Source: a bacterium 1XD42-76 (lineage in GTDB: Bacteria; Bacillota; Clostridia; Lachnospirales; Lachnospiraceae). Taken from it: a DNA stretch of 64,000 nt. Every line of letters starts with the position of its first letter. Within the stretch, counting starts at the first letter, position 1. Below the pieces are notes generated by a model, which made no database searches, had not been told where the DNA came from, and was given only the letters and a program-made list of their open reading frames with translations. Location: positions 57,476-121,475 of the forward strand of contig QZDW01000015.1 of the NCBI GenBank assembly GCA_009917545.1. Direction: 5' to 3'. A program made the position numbers and the translations under genes. Of the stretch, positions 56,187 to 63,957 are shown piece by piece.

Positions 56187-57917
56187 TTAGCTCCTTTTGA
56201 TTGTTAATACTTTTCGCATATAGCATCCTGCATTAAAATGATCAACACACTCTGTGCATCTGACACATTTCTCATCATCAATTCTATACACAACCACCGG
56301 ATCATCATCCTGTTGTGAAAATGTATGAACACTAATTGCATTATGTTTACATACATTCGCACAAGCCTTACACCCAATACACATCTGGTATTTTGTAAGT
56401 TGGCATTTTATCTTTAACTCTGCTGCCGCTAAACTATTTGCTCCAGCAATGTTTGTCTTTTTAATTGTCACTTTTAATCTGTTTGTTCCTATCTTTCCTT
56501 GAAGAACTAATAAAATATTTCCTTGTCGGTCAAGCACATAGACTTCACCTAGCCTTTTATTTCCAAGGTCAAAGTTCAAGTAACCAAAAGGTTTAAACAT
56601 CTCATATAAATCTTCTGTTATCAAAGTCTGCAATTCATAGTTAAATGCATTATCTTCCGTTGCACATGACTCAAATTTAATTATGGATGTATTGGATATC
56701 TCCAATCCCTGTCCGCCCTGCCTTGCTTTCCAATTTCCACTATCAATATATTCTTCTGGGTCAGGTTTTCCAATCTTTTTAGCAAATTCTACTAACAGAG
56801 TTCTCCAATGCTCATATTTATTGAACATATGCACCTTCGACAGAAACTCTGACCATGCACCATTGTTTGGGCAGCACCAACAACCCACACGAGAATATCC
56901 CAATCTATAAGCATCGTTGAAATCTATCCCCGTTGATAAAATATATAGCCAAACATCGAAATCAATCCACTCAATAATAGGTGATACCACTGTCTGCTTC
57001 GTAATTTTAGGGCTTTCGCTTTCTCTGTCATACTTACTTCTTGAGGCAGACTCACTTTTCCTAATTCCATAAAATGTAAGAACATTCGTCTTATCTTGAA
57101 ATACTTGTGAAAGTGTTTTATTAATTGCTCCAGTCTTAAAAACAGTACAACACCATCTCATTACTCGCGATGGAGGTCCAATCTGTTCGCAAAGTTCTTC
57201 AAAATTCTTTTCATAATTCTTTGCTCTGATAACAGTATGTTTCTTTGAAAATCGCTTTCTATATTCCTCTGTAAGTGGAAACTCTAAGGTTGTATCTCCG
57301 TAAATATGCATTATTCTACTATTTGCAAATGCTTTCATTACCAAATCAGAGGTTACTGTAGAATCCTTTCCACCACTAAACGAAATGAACATATCTTCAA
57401 ATGTGTATTTTTCTTCAAAGCTCTGTATATAATTAATCGCTTCATCCTCGATATCGTGATAGCGAACCTTATTTGCTTCCACAAACATTTTTATCATCTG
57501 ATCAAAATAGCTATAATCAAGCAATGTAAGATATTTATCATACTGTTCCCTAATCTTATCTATTTCTGTAAAAGGTTTGCTGTTTACCTCTGATATAGAT
57601 AATTCTATCTTTTTTCCATCTATAAAATATCCTGCATTGCTATTCCACACCGAACACTTTTCGTAAGCCATTGGATTTTCATAATCCATCAAAATAGCAA
57701 GTAGCAGTTTTTCCTCCGGAAACACCGGTCTTAAATCAGTTGCCATATATGTACAATCCGCACCACATATTCCACATTCCTTTTCAAATACCGGAACTTT
57801 ACAATGTTCACACCAGTAAATCGTTGTTGAAATAAGTGGTCTGGCATCACAATCATCTTTTACGCATTTATCCCTGTATACCGGAACATTATGAACTGGA
57901 CATATTTTCTCTAACAT
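56187..57917 (-). CDS. sspD: PAPS-reductase-like ATP pyrophosphatase with zinc and ferredoxin motifs (SspD-like)
   Basis: A 576-residue protein. Residues 1-60 are cysteine-rich (C6, C18, C23, C36, C39, C48, C51, C55), forming up to two or three zinc ribbons. The PP-loop SGGKDST is at 181-187, and a central GCWCCPNN and RQGGQGLEIS region fits the DndC/SspD sulfurtransferase core. The end carries two 4Fe-4S motifs: CIGCKACANVC (about 514) and CVRCTECVDHFNAGC (about 552). It would activate the DNA phosphate with ATP and deliver sulfur from SspA. First structural gene of the operon, 24 bases after the XRE regulator stop. Confidence 0.85.
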   Translation of the reverse strand: MLEKICPVHNVPVYRDKCVKDDCDARPLISTTIYWCEHCKVPVFEKECGICGADCTYMATDLRPVFPEEKLLLAILMDYENPMAYEKCSVWNSNAGYFIDGKKIELSISEVNSKPFTEIDKIREQYDKYLTLLDYSYFDQMIKMFVEANKVRYHDIEDEAINYIQSFEEKYTFEDMFISFSGGKDSTVTSDLVMKAFANSRIMHIYGDTTLEFPLTEEYRKRFSKKHTVIRAKNYEKNFEELCEQIGPPSRVMRWCCTVFKTGAINKTLSQVFQDKTNVLTFYGIRKSESASRSKYDRESESPKITKQTVVSPIIEWIDFDVWLYILSTGIDFNDAYRLGYSRVGCWCCPNNGAWSEFLSKVHMFNKYEHWRTLLVEFAKKIGKPDPEEYIDSGNWKARQGGQGLEISNTSIIKFESCATEDNAFNYELQTLITEDLYEMFKPFGYLNFDLGNKRLGEVYVLDRQGNILLVLQGKIGTNRLKVTIKKTNIAGANSLAAAELKIKCQLTKYQMCIGCKACANVCKHNAISVHTFSQQDDDPVVVYRIDDEKCVRCTECVDHFNAGCYMRKVLTIKRS

Positions 57918-57940
57918 CTTATCCTCACTTCTGGATATTG

Positions 57941-58159
57941 CTATCCTTGAATGTCATTCGTATTCTTAATCTCAACAACATCTTCTATATTGCAATTCAA
58001 TTCCTTGCAAATTCTCTCTAATGTAGATAAATTAACAGGCTCACCATTTGTCATTTTCGCCATGGTACTAGTGCTAATTTTAACTTTTTTACACAATTCA
58101 CTCTTGTTAATCCCTTTATCAATCAATGTTTTCCATAAGTTGTTGTACGAAATAGCCAT
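57941..58159 (-). CDS. XRE-family regulator leading the phosphorothioation operon
   Basis: A 72-residue helix-turn-helix protein of the short cI/YozG type: LIDKGINKSELCKKVKISTS (about 10-29) and TMAKMTNGEPVNLSTLERIC. The ATG at 58159 follows GAGGAG by seven bases; an open frame extends to 58207 but lacks a site. It sits between a strong promoter and sspD and is probably co-transcribed with the whole operon, giving negative autoregulation. A palindrome over the -10 box is a likely target (58216-58226). Confidence 0.82.
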   Translation of the reverse strand: MAISYNNLWKTLIDKGINKSELCKKVKISTSTMAKMTNGEPVNLSTLERICKELNCNIEDVVEIKNTNDIQG

Positions 58160-58215
58160 ACTTAATCTCCTCAAATATCCTAATAATCGTTTTCTTGCAA
58201 TTTTCAATCAAAAAT

Positions 58216-58253
58216 CTATTAAATAGTATATCATACAGAGTCCATTTTTTCAA
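58216..58253 (-). promoter_or_regulatory. Sigma-A promoter and palindromic operator of the phosphorothioation operon
   Basis: On the minus strand TTGAAA (58248-58253) and TATACT (58225-58230) are exactly 17 bases apart. The perfect 11-base palindrome CTATTAAATAG (58216-58226) overlaps the -10 end, a likely site for the XRE protein. The ATG is about 66 bases beyond the -10. Confidence 0.75.
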
Positions 58254-58399
58254 ATGCTATCTTTGAAAAACTAAAGGAAATATGTCAAAAACAAAAATAG
58301 CCAATATAACCCCCTATTATTGCCTATCTTGATTAAAATTATAAATTATATACTGTCCATTATTCAGGACTTATAGCAGCAATAAACAGTATTAACCAA

Positions 58400-58421
58400 A
58401 GGCAGGTCACCTCCCCCTGCC
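58400..58421 (-). terminator. Hairpin at the end of the relaxase gene
   Basis: On the minus strand GGCAGG (58416-58421 approx.) and CCTGCC (58400-58406 approx.) flank the mobA stop and are followed by TTTGGTT. Modest terminator between mobA and the XRE promoter. Confidence 0.45.
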
Positions 58422-60449
58422 TCTCTCACACTTTTTATCATCATATCCACATTCATATTCTGACTTCTGCTTTTCAGCCTTCTTCATCGTTTCCCCATAG
58501 ATACTCTGATAATCTTCAAATATATCACTTCCGTACATATAAATACCAAGCTTCCTCAGTACTCCGGCATGCAATTGCAGATTATAACTGTTGTCATCAA
58601 TTCTAAAATTAAACAGCCTTGCCTTATTCTCTACTGACAAATAATCATAAGACTTGTAATGCTTCTGAATTGCCGTCGCTATCTGTTCCGCCTGCTCCTC
58701 AACAGTTAATTCAGCAGTCTCAACGATATCATCATCCGTTATACTCACATCAATTCCGATTCTGCCATTTTCGGCAACATCTTCCGCCATTTTCTCTGAC
58801 ACATCAGGAGCATCCTCGAATACCTCATAGCTTTCGGTATTATATTCCCCTTTATCCGTATCAGTAGGCAGTTCAAAACTATTTCCAGCTTCAATATAAC
58901 CCAAATCGTCATCGTTGTGGTTATTATGAAAGCTTTGCATAAGTTCCTCGCCAAAATCTTCATATAATGATTGCTCTGTTGTCAACTTCTCAATCATATT
59001 ATCTGTTGAAGTATCTGCAAATACCGCTTCCACAACACGACAGTCTTCCGATATACCAACTGCATCTTCCTCTGTCTTTACCGTATCTACCACTACCCTA
59101 TCTGTACTCTCCACAATATTAAACTCCTCAGCGATATCCCTCTTATGATAATCATACATGGTAGGTAGCACATCCTCCGCACCATAATCAAGCTTCTCCA
59201 TTTCATCCACATAACCAAACGCTGTATAAAGATTCTCACTCACACATGCACTTATCATGCGAATATCACTTTTCGCCTGCTTCTTCTCTGCCCTAAGCTC
59301 ATCAAGTTCATCAGCAATATCCATACTCCAGATTTGATACTCCCTGAAATCTTCCGTAGTCTTACATTTTCTTTTGCGAATAAAGCGCTCCTTATAAATC
59401 TCCTTCTGTCGGTTGCCCGCATCTTTCAGAGTCTGCTTTGCCTCTACTTGTAAACGCATAAGATCAGCTACGCTTGAGACATCATTCTTACAAATAAAAA
59501 GATACTGCTCCTGCAAAAACTGCATTCGTTTTATCTCTTTTGCCATTTCTGCCGAATGGCATTGATAGCATTTCTTTTCTATCAATCCCAAACGATACAT
59601 CTTGGCATAATATCTCTTCTGCATTGGTGTCAGATTTGCACGCTTCACATACAGAATACCTTTTGTCTGATACCTTCGGTAATACTGACCATAACCATAC
59701 TTTAAAATCACAGGCAGCTCTTTCTTTGAAAAAATATCATCCAGCTTATCCAGCCGATGATAAAGCTTCATTCCGGGTATTCTTGCGCTCAGATAATCCT
59801 TACCCTTAAACTCATACCCCATCCGTTTCATCAGGAAAATAAAATGCTCCAGACTGCCGGCATAAGAAAGACAAAGCTTTGCATCATTTAAAATATAATC
59901 CTTGAAGCTCTGCTCATACTCCCACTTCTCCTTGGACATATTTACAGGATTTTTTGCATACTCTGCCGGCATAATTTCCAATCCTAACAATTCACAATAC
60001 TTATTCGTAACCGGTTGTAAGTGATTCTTCCAGTTTCCTTTGGGAGAATTATACTTCTCTCCCGTCACCAAATTTACACTGTTCCAAATAATGTGTATAT
60101 GGGTATGCTCTTTATCCGTATGAATGGCATAAACCGCTTCATATTCGCCTTTTAGAACATCCACCATAAAACCTTCCGCAACAAATCTTGCCTGCTCTGG
60201 TGTTACCGCTTTATCCGGCGGAAAGGATATAATCACATGATACCCCTGACGTTTTCCGGATTTGCCATACACACACTTGGTGTCTAACATCTGCTCATAT
60301 GCCGAATCCGGCAGGCAGTTCACACTGCCCACCAGACGACATTGCTCCGTCTTATCCGGATTCCGTATATACTCCAAAGCATTTTTGAGATGTGTCGCCG
60401 GATTACCCTCGGTGGCACAATGGATATTTAAGATTTTTGTAACCGCCAT
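58407..60449 (-). CDS. mobA: MobA-type relaxase
   Basis: A 680-residue MobA/VirD2-family relaxase that nicks oriT and leads the transferred strand. The N-terminal KNALEYIRNPDKTEQ contains the nucleophile Tyr area. The metal-binding histidines are in AIHTDKEHTHIHIIWNSVN at about 109-127. From ~230 on it is a long helical, Lys/Glu-rich region, and after 420 a highly acidic low-complexity part. It starts within the end of mobC (22-base overlap). No T4SS genes are in the window, so transfer would depend on a helper element. Confidence 0.92.
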   Translation of the reverse strand: MAVTKILNIHCATEGNPATHLKNALEYIRNPDKTEQCRLVGSVNCLPDSAYEQMLDTKCVYGKSGKRQGYHVIISFPPDKAVTPEQARFVAEGFMVDVLKGEYEAVYAIHTDKEHTHIHIIWNSVNLVTGEKYNSPKGNWKNHLQPVTNKYCELLGLEIMPAEYAKNPVNMSKEKWEYEQSFKDYILNDAKLCLSYAGSLEHFIFLMKRMGYEFKGKDYLSARIPGMKLYHRLDKLDDIFSKKELPVILKYGYGQYYRRYQTKGILYVKRANLTPMQKRYYAKMYRLGLIEKKCYQCHSAEMAKEIKRMQFLQEQYLFICKNDVSSVADLMRLQVEAKQTLKDAGNRQKEIYKERFIRKRKCKTTEDFREYQIWSMDIADELDELRAEKKQAKSDIRMISACVSENLYTAFGYVDEMEKLDYGAEDVLPTMYDYHKRDIAEEFNIVESTDRVVVDTVKTEEDAVGISEDCRVVEAVFADTSTDNMIEKLTTEQSLYEDFGEELMQSFHNNHNDDDLGYIEAGNSFELPTDTDKGEYNTESYEVFEDAPDVSEKMAEDVAENGRIGIDVSITDDDIVETAELTVEEQAEQIATAIQKHYKSYDYLSVENKARLFNFRIDDNSYNLQLHAGVLRKLGIYMYGSDIFEDYQSIYGETMKKAEKQKSEYECGYDDKKCERGRGR

Positions 60450-60790
60450 ACATCCAGCACCTCCTTGAATATCTCCAGCAGTCTGTCCAATTTTACTTCC
60501 ACACTGATTAAATCACTGCTCCTAAGAAACCTGTTGGTATTTACCATTCTGGCAATCTGATTTACATTCACAGCCACACCGCTGACCTGTCTTATAAGAT
60601 TTGCCCTGTCCTCTGCAAATGTGCTGTCCACATTGCCATTTCCATGAATCAGTTCCCTGATATACCTGCTACGGTTCATCCCAACCTTGGCAGCATTTTC
60701 ATCTACCAGTTTAAGCTCTGTTTCTGAAACCTTGACCGTTATCTTATGCTCCTTCAAATCCGAGCGGTACTTCTTTCTTCCATCTGCCAT
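60428..60790 (-). CDS. mobC: MobC-like relaxosome accessory protein
   Basis: About 120 residues: a ribbon-helix-helix N-terminus (HKITVKVSETELKLVDENAA and MNRSRYIRELIHG) followed by the MobC-type helical region (VSGVAVNVNQIARMVNTN). It binds oriT and assists relaxase nicking. The ATG at 60790 (MADGRKK) is nine bases after GGAG. It overlaps mobA, so the two are coupled. oriT is expected just upstream, in 60791-61110. Confidence 0.88.
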   Translation of the reverse strand: MADGRKKYRSDLKEHKITVKVSETELKLVDENAAKVGMNRSRYIRELIHGNGNVDSTFAEDRANLIRQVSGVAVNVNQIARMVNTNRFLRSSDLISVEVKLDRLLEIFKEVLDVWRLQKS

Positions 60791-61118
60791 ACACATATTC
60801 TCCAATCTCTGTTAAGCTCTGACCATTCTTTTTTATCAGTTCCATAGTCATCTTCCTCACTTTCTGTTGTAGTGTTTATTCTTTTTGCACCTCGCACGAT
60901 GTGCTCGGTGTGTTTTGCGTTCACACTCCTCATCTTCCTGCGAACATGAAATTTGGAGTGTTCACTTGTTTTGCAAGATGCGGAAAAGGTCAGACCTTTT
61001 CCCGAAAAAATATATAGCTGCCTATGCGGCCATCATTTTTTCGTCTTGGCAGGGGCTCCTGCACCCCATATAATTACAGCCACAAGTGGCTGATTATACG
61101 ATACTTAGGATGCTATTC
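60791..61118. other. Candidate oriT region
   Basis: No gene is convincing in this stretch upstream of mobC. It holds a perfect hairpin GGAAAAGGT-CAG-ACCTTTTCC (60982-61002) followed by CCGAAAAAATATATAGCTGCC, resembling nick-region-type sequence of MobA-family plasmids, and GC-richer GCACCTCGCACGATGTGC at about 60880-60898. Position between mobC and the partition genes supports oriT; not proven. Confidence 0.5.
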
Positions 61119-61235
61119 TGTAAGACAAATGTTCTTACAATCGTCACCTTGTAATACTAAATTACTTTACAAATCTGAGTTTTTGCTTTACAGAACGTCT
61201 TACAAACACCTCTTTGTCTTACAGAAAATCTTACA
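61119..61235. repeat. Cluster of TTACA repeats, candidate parC centromere
   Basis: Six TTACA words (61135, 61167, 61188, 61200, 61219, 61231) and two inverted TGTAA words (61119, 61150) lie within 117 bases, mostly as TCTTACA or CTTTACA. The last overlaps the parR stop. Such a cluster beside parR/parM is the expected binding site of ParR. Confidence 0.55.
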
Positions 61236-61767
61236 ATCCCGAAAAATAATCCAATGCTTCATCAGGCAGTTTATCTGAAACCTGTGGTAATACTCCTGTA
61301 CTTTCCAAATCATCAGTAACCGCCGTGACAGCTTTAACTGACTCAGCAGTTCCGGTTCCCGAAGTTGTATCTGACACACAACTCTCCACGGCAGCCTGTA
61401 AAACAGCAGCCAAATCATCACCCACTACCATCTTGCTCTCCAAAGTCTCTATCACAACCTTTTCCACAAGATCCGGCAGAGCCTGAAGCAAAGTCTTCCG
61501 ACATTCCTCAAGCTTTGCCCCAAGCTTTTCTTCCATCTCTTCATTTTGTGCTTTCTGCTCTGCAAGTGTTTGGACAGCTTTCTGTTCCTGCTTTTCTCCA
61601 CGGATATAGGACAGCAGAACCGTTTTGATAAAGTTACTCTTGCCACCCTTTAGCACAGCTTTAAAATCCGGACTGTCAAACTGCCGAAGATAATCATAGA
61701 TTTCCTTATCCTCTCTCTTTGACAAATTCAGTCTGAAATTAATCATTACCGTATTCCTGTCAGCCAT
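61231..61767 (-). CDS. ParR-like centromere-binding protein
   Basis: A 178-residue protein. The start MINFRLNLSKREDKEIYDYL and GGKSNFIKTVLLSYI fit the ribbon-helix-helix DNA-binding module of ParR-like proteins coupled to actin-type partition. A coiled-coil section (about 60-95) and an acidic tail ending in DEALDYFSGL follow; the C-terminal tail of ParR contacts the filament. It lies 8 bases after the ParM-like gene, and TTACA repeats overlap its stop. Assignment rests on position plus N-terminal pattern. Confidence 0.7.
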   Translation of the reverse strand: MADRNTVMINFRLNLSKREDKEIYDYLRQFDSPDFKAVLKGGKSNFIKTVLLSYIRGEKQEQKAVQTLAEQKAQNEEMEEKLGAKLEECRKTLLQALPDLVEKVVIETLESKMVVGDDLAAVLQAAVESCVSDTTSGTGTAESVKAVTAVTDDLESTGVLPQVSDKLPDEALDYFSGL

Positions 61768-61775
61768 ACCGGCAC

Positions 61776-62693
61776 CTACCTTTTATACATCGCCGCCGCA
61801 ATAAACTCATACCCGATGGCATTGGCTTTCACATCCTCCATATAACAGATATGCTCTCCTGCCGTTTTCCCATAAAGTCTCATCACAACAGCTCCACCGC
61901 CACAGTAGATAATCGGTGTTATCACCGGATTGTAACCATTCTCCTTAAGCTTGCTCTCTACCTGCTCCGCAAATATGACAAGTTGCTCCTTAATGTTTTT
62001 CACAATCTCTGCTGACATTCCTCTGCACTGTCCGTTGTTCATGACTGCATGAATTTTATCCTCCGGCAACTGCACATTAAACTGATTGTAAATCACATTC
62101 TGAATCTTACGGGTACAGTCAATCAGTGCCTGTGGATGAGAAAAACATTCCGTTTCCACCGGTCTGTGGTTTCTCACATGCACCACATCAATGGTTTTAG
62201 AACCAATATCCACCACAAGCTGGTCTGTCTCCATATTCCCCAGTCTGTTTGCAACTGCAGCATAGCACTGCGGGAAGATTTTCACGTCCACAATTCTGCA
62301 CGAATACTTCTCTCCGCAATACTGAAACTCCTGAAATCCCCTACCCAGATACTTTGCAAACACGTCCTTCTCCTTACCAATTCTTCCAAATGGTGTACCT
62401 GCCGCAATCACCACATTATTATGATGATGCAGACCATTTCTTTTTAATTCCTCAGCAATGGCTGCCAAAGTTAAAATAAAATAATCATCATCCTCAGTCT
62501 TTTCATCCCTCATGGCAAGACGACCTTCTCCCACCTTGTAATAACTGCCTTTATAGAAAATGGTATTTTCCTTAAAAGCCGGGTCCGTCAATATCTTTGT
62601 AACACCATTTTCCATAACCATATGTGGCAGCTTAAGGCTACAAAAGCCATGGTCTACTGCCACTATTAAAACATTCTTCTCTTTTATCAGCAT
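61776..62693 (-). CDS. ParM/Alp-like actin ATPase
   Basis: A ~305-residue actin-fold protein. Phosphate-1 is NVLIVAVDHGFCSLKLPH, connect-1 and phosphate-2 is LVVDIGSKTIDVVHV, the adenosine motif is IIYCGGGAVVMRLYG. These are the ParM/Alp motifs. The ATG at 62693 has AGAGGA eight bases ahead; a longer start at 62780 with AGAAGG would add a 29-residue tail foreign to the family. It probably drives segregation of a circular form of the element or of a plasmid ancestor. Confidence 0.82.
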   Translation of the reverse strand: MLIKEKNVLIVAVDHGFCSLKLPHMVMENGVTKILTDPAFKENTIFYKGSYYKVGEGRLAMRDEKTEDDDYFILTLAAIAEELKRNGLHHHNNVVIAAGTPFGRIGKEKDVFAKYLGRGFQEFQYCGEKYSCRIVDVKIFPQCYAAVANRLGNMETDQLVVDIGSKTIDVVHVRNHRPVETECFSHPQALIDCTRKIQNVIYNQFNVQLPEDKIHAVMNNGQCRGMSAEIVKNIKEQLVIFAEQVESKLKENGYNPVITPIIYCGGGAVVMRLYGKTAGEHICYMEDVKANAIGYEFIAAAMYKR

Positions 62694-62797
62694 AAATAAA
62701 ATCCTCTCTTTCTCCGGCACCACACCGGGATTTAAATTAATCTGTAAATTAGTAATTCTTTCGACACAGAAACTCTCCATAAATAGAACCTTCTAAA

Positions 62798-63151
62798 TCA
62801 ATAGTAATGATAAACAATATCTGCTAACACTTCTTCCTCTGCTACCATTCTTGCCTGCTCCCGCAATTTCCATATTTCCATTGTGGAAGATGGATTTACA
62901 GGCTTGTGCTTTTCAAGATATTTATTTTCAAGCATCTCATATGCTTCCTCATTTACCTCTGAAGCCTTTTTCTTAAGCCTTCCAAATCGTAAGAGACTTC
63001 TATATCTGTCCAGAGCATTTTCTTTCATATACTCCATCCACATAAGTCCATATTTACCCACATTTGCATCCTCTGTTTCCGTTGAAATATTAGGATAAAA
63101 CAGACCATCTTTTTCTTCATAGGTAATACCTGATTCTTCAAAAATTGTCAT
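62798..63151 (-). CDS. TnpV-type transposon protein
   Basis: A 117-residue protein resembling TnpV of the Tn4451/Tn5397 type: ITYEEKDGLFYPN at the start, KYGLMWMEYMKENALDRYRS, LLRFGRLKKKASEVNEEAYE, and a helical end (KLREQARMVAEEEVLADIVY). TnpV occurs in clostridial integrative mobilizable elements; its function is unknown. It lies between ParM and a small mobilization-type gene. Confidence 0.8.
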   Translation of the reverse strand: MTIFEESGITYEEKDGLFYPNISTETEDANVGKYGLMWMEYMKENALDRYRSLLRFGRLKKKASEVNEEAYEMLENKYLEKHKPVNPSSTMEIWKLREQARMVAEEEVLADIVYHYY

Positions 63152-63305
63152 AGCTTATACCATCCTTTCCCAGATTTCTCGCAGAAAAAGCGACATGCTT
63201 ATTACAACAAGCCATCCCTTCTGCTATAATTTTGTTGTTATGCATAATGAAGCTGCTCTCTGGCTATGCCAATAGCTGATATGAGAGCAACATTTTTATC
63301 TGTCG

Positions 63306-63647
63306 TCATTCCAGTTCCTCCGGTTCTGAATCTTCCTTCTCAAGAATTTCCAGAACATGCTTAAGTGGAATCAGCACTTCTTTATCCAATTCTGCATCTT
63401 CCTCCATAAACTGTAACTCCTCAAGTATCGCCTCTAGATACATCTGCATCTGCCTTGCAACCTTTCGACCACAAACCACTTTAATCTCATGCTTTAAACA
63501 GCACTGAATCAGATAATCCTGCTTTGACAATCCGCTTAATGCCACCTGCACATCCAATTCATCTGCTTCCTCAGGCGACATCCGGAATGCCATTATTTTA
63601 TTCCTCCATCGGTTGCAATTATCATATCTTTTCTCGCTCATAGCCAT
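63306..63647 (-). CDS. Small mobilization-type protein
   Basis: A 113-residue protein. NKIMAFRMSPEEADELDVQV then LSGLSKQDYLIQCCLKH is the pattern of short ribbon-helix-helix/MobC-like proteins commonly next to tnpV in clostridial mobilizable elements. The tail is highly acidic (LEILEKEDSEPEELE). A second start at Met3 is possible. Likely DNA-binding accessory to mobilization or excision; no closer assignment. Confidence 0.65.
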   Translation of the reverse strand: MAMSEKRYDNCNRWRNKIMAFRMSPEEADELDVQVALSGLSKQDYLIQCCLKHEIKVVCGRKVARQMQMYLEAILEELQFMEEDAELDKEVLIPLKHVLEILEKEDSEPEELE

Positions 63648-63715
63648 CTCCTTACTTTTGAATCATGTTCTTACGAATTTGCAATAAGTGCAATTTTCTA
63701 AGCTACATAGTTCCC

Positions 63716-63913
63716 TTACCCCTCCATTCCAAGTTCAAGACTTGCATTTTCCATATCAAGCCTGTCTGCCATCTCAATCTGCTTTGACGGAAACAGATGA
63801 GCATACCGATAGGTAATATCAATACTCTCATGCCCCACTCTGTCTGCAATCGCCACCGCCGAAAATCCCATGTCGATCAGAAGCGAAATGTGTGAGTGCC
63901 GTAAAAAATCCAA
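63716..63913 (-). pseudogene. C-terminal end of a tyrosine integrase, interrupted
   Basis: A 65-codon piece: FLRHSHISLLIDMGFSAVAI and RVGHESIDITYRYAHLF carry the Arg-His, second His and Tyr positions of the catalytic end of a phage-type integrase. The frame upstream has a stop (TAA near 63933) and no continuing homology; the DNA there is a palindromic AAAATCCAAA region. So the gene is cut near the middle of its catalytic domain, by an insertion or a rearranged element end. A full integrase may lie beyond the window. Confidence 0.75.
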
Positions 63914-63957
63914 ATGTTTGGATTTTATTCGTTATCCAAACTTAAATAAAATCCAAA
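63905..63957. repeat. 22-bp palindrome with an extra half-site
   Basis: AAAATCCAAA-TG-TTTGGATTTT (63905-63926) is a perfect palindrome, and a third AAAATCCAAA copy follows at 63948-63957, with a TTATCCAAAC variant between. It lies exactly where the integrase frame breaks, suggesting the end of an inserted element or integrase binding sites. Confidence 0.6.

Noticed and set aside
60885..61278. Plus-strand frames in the oriT/parC region
   Set aside because: They run through hairpins and repeats, lack ribosome sites and show no homology.
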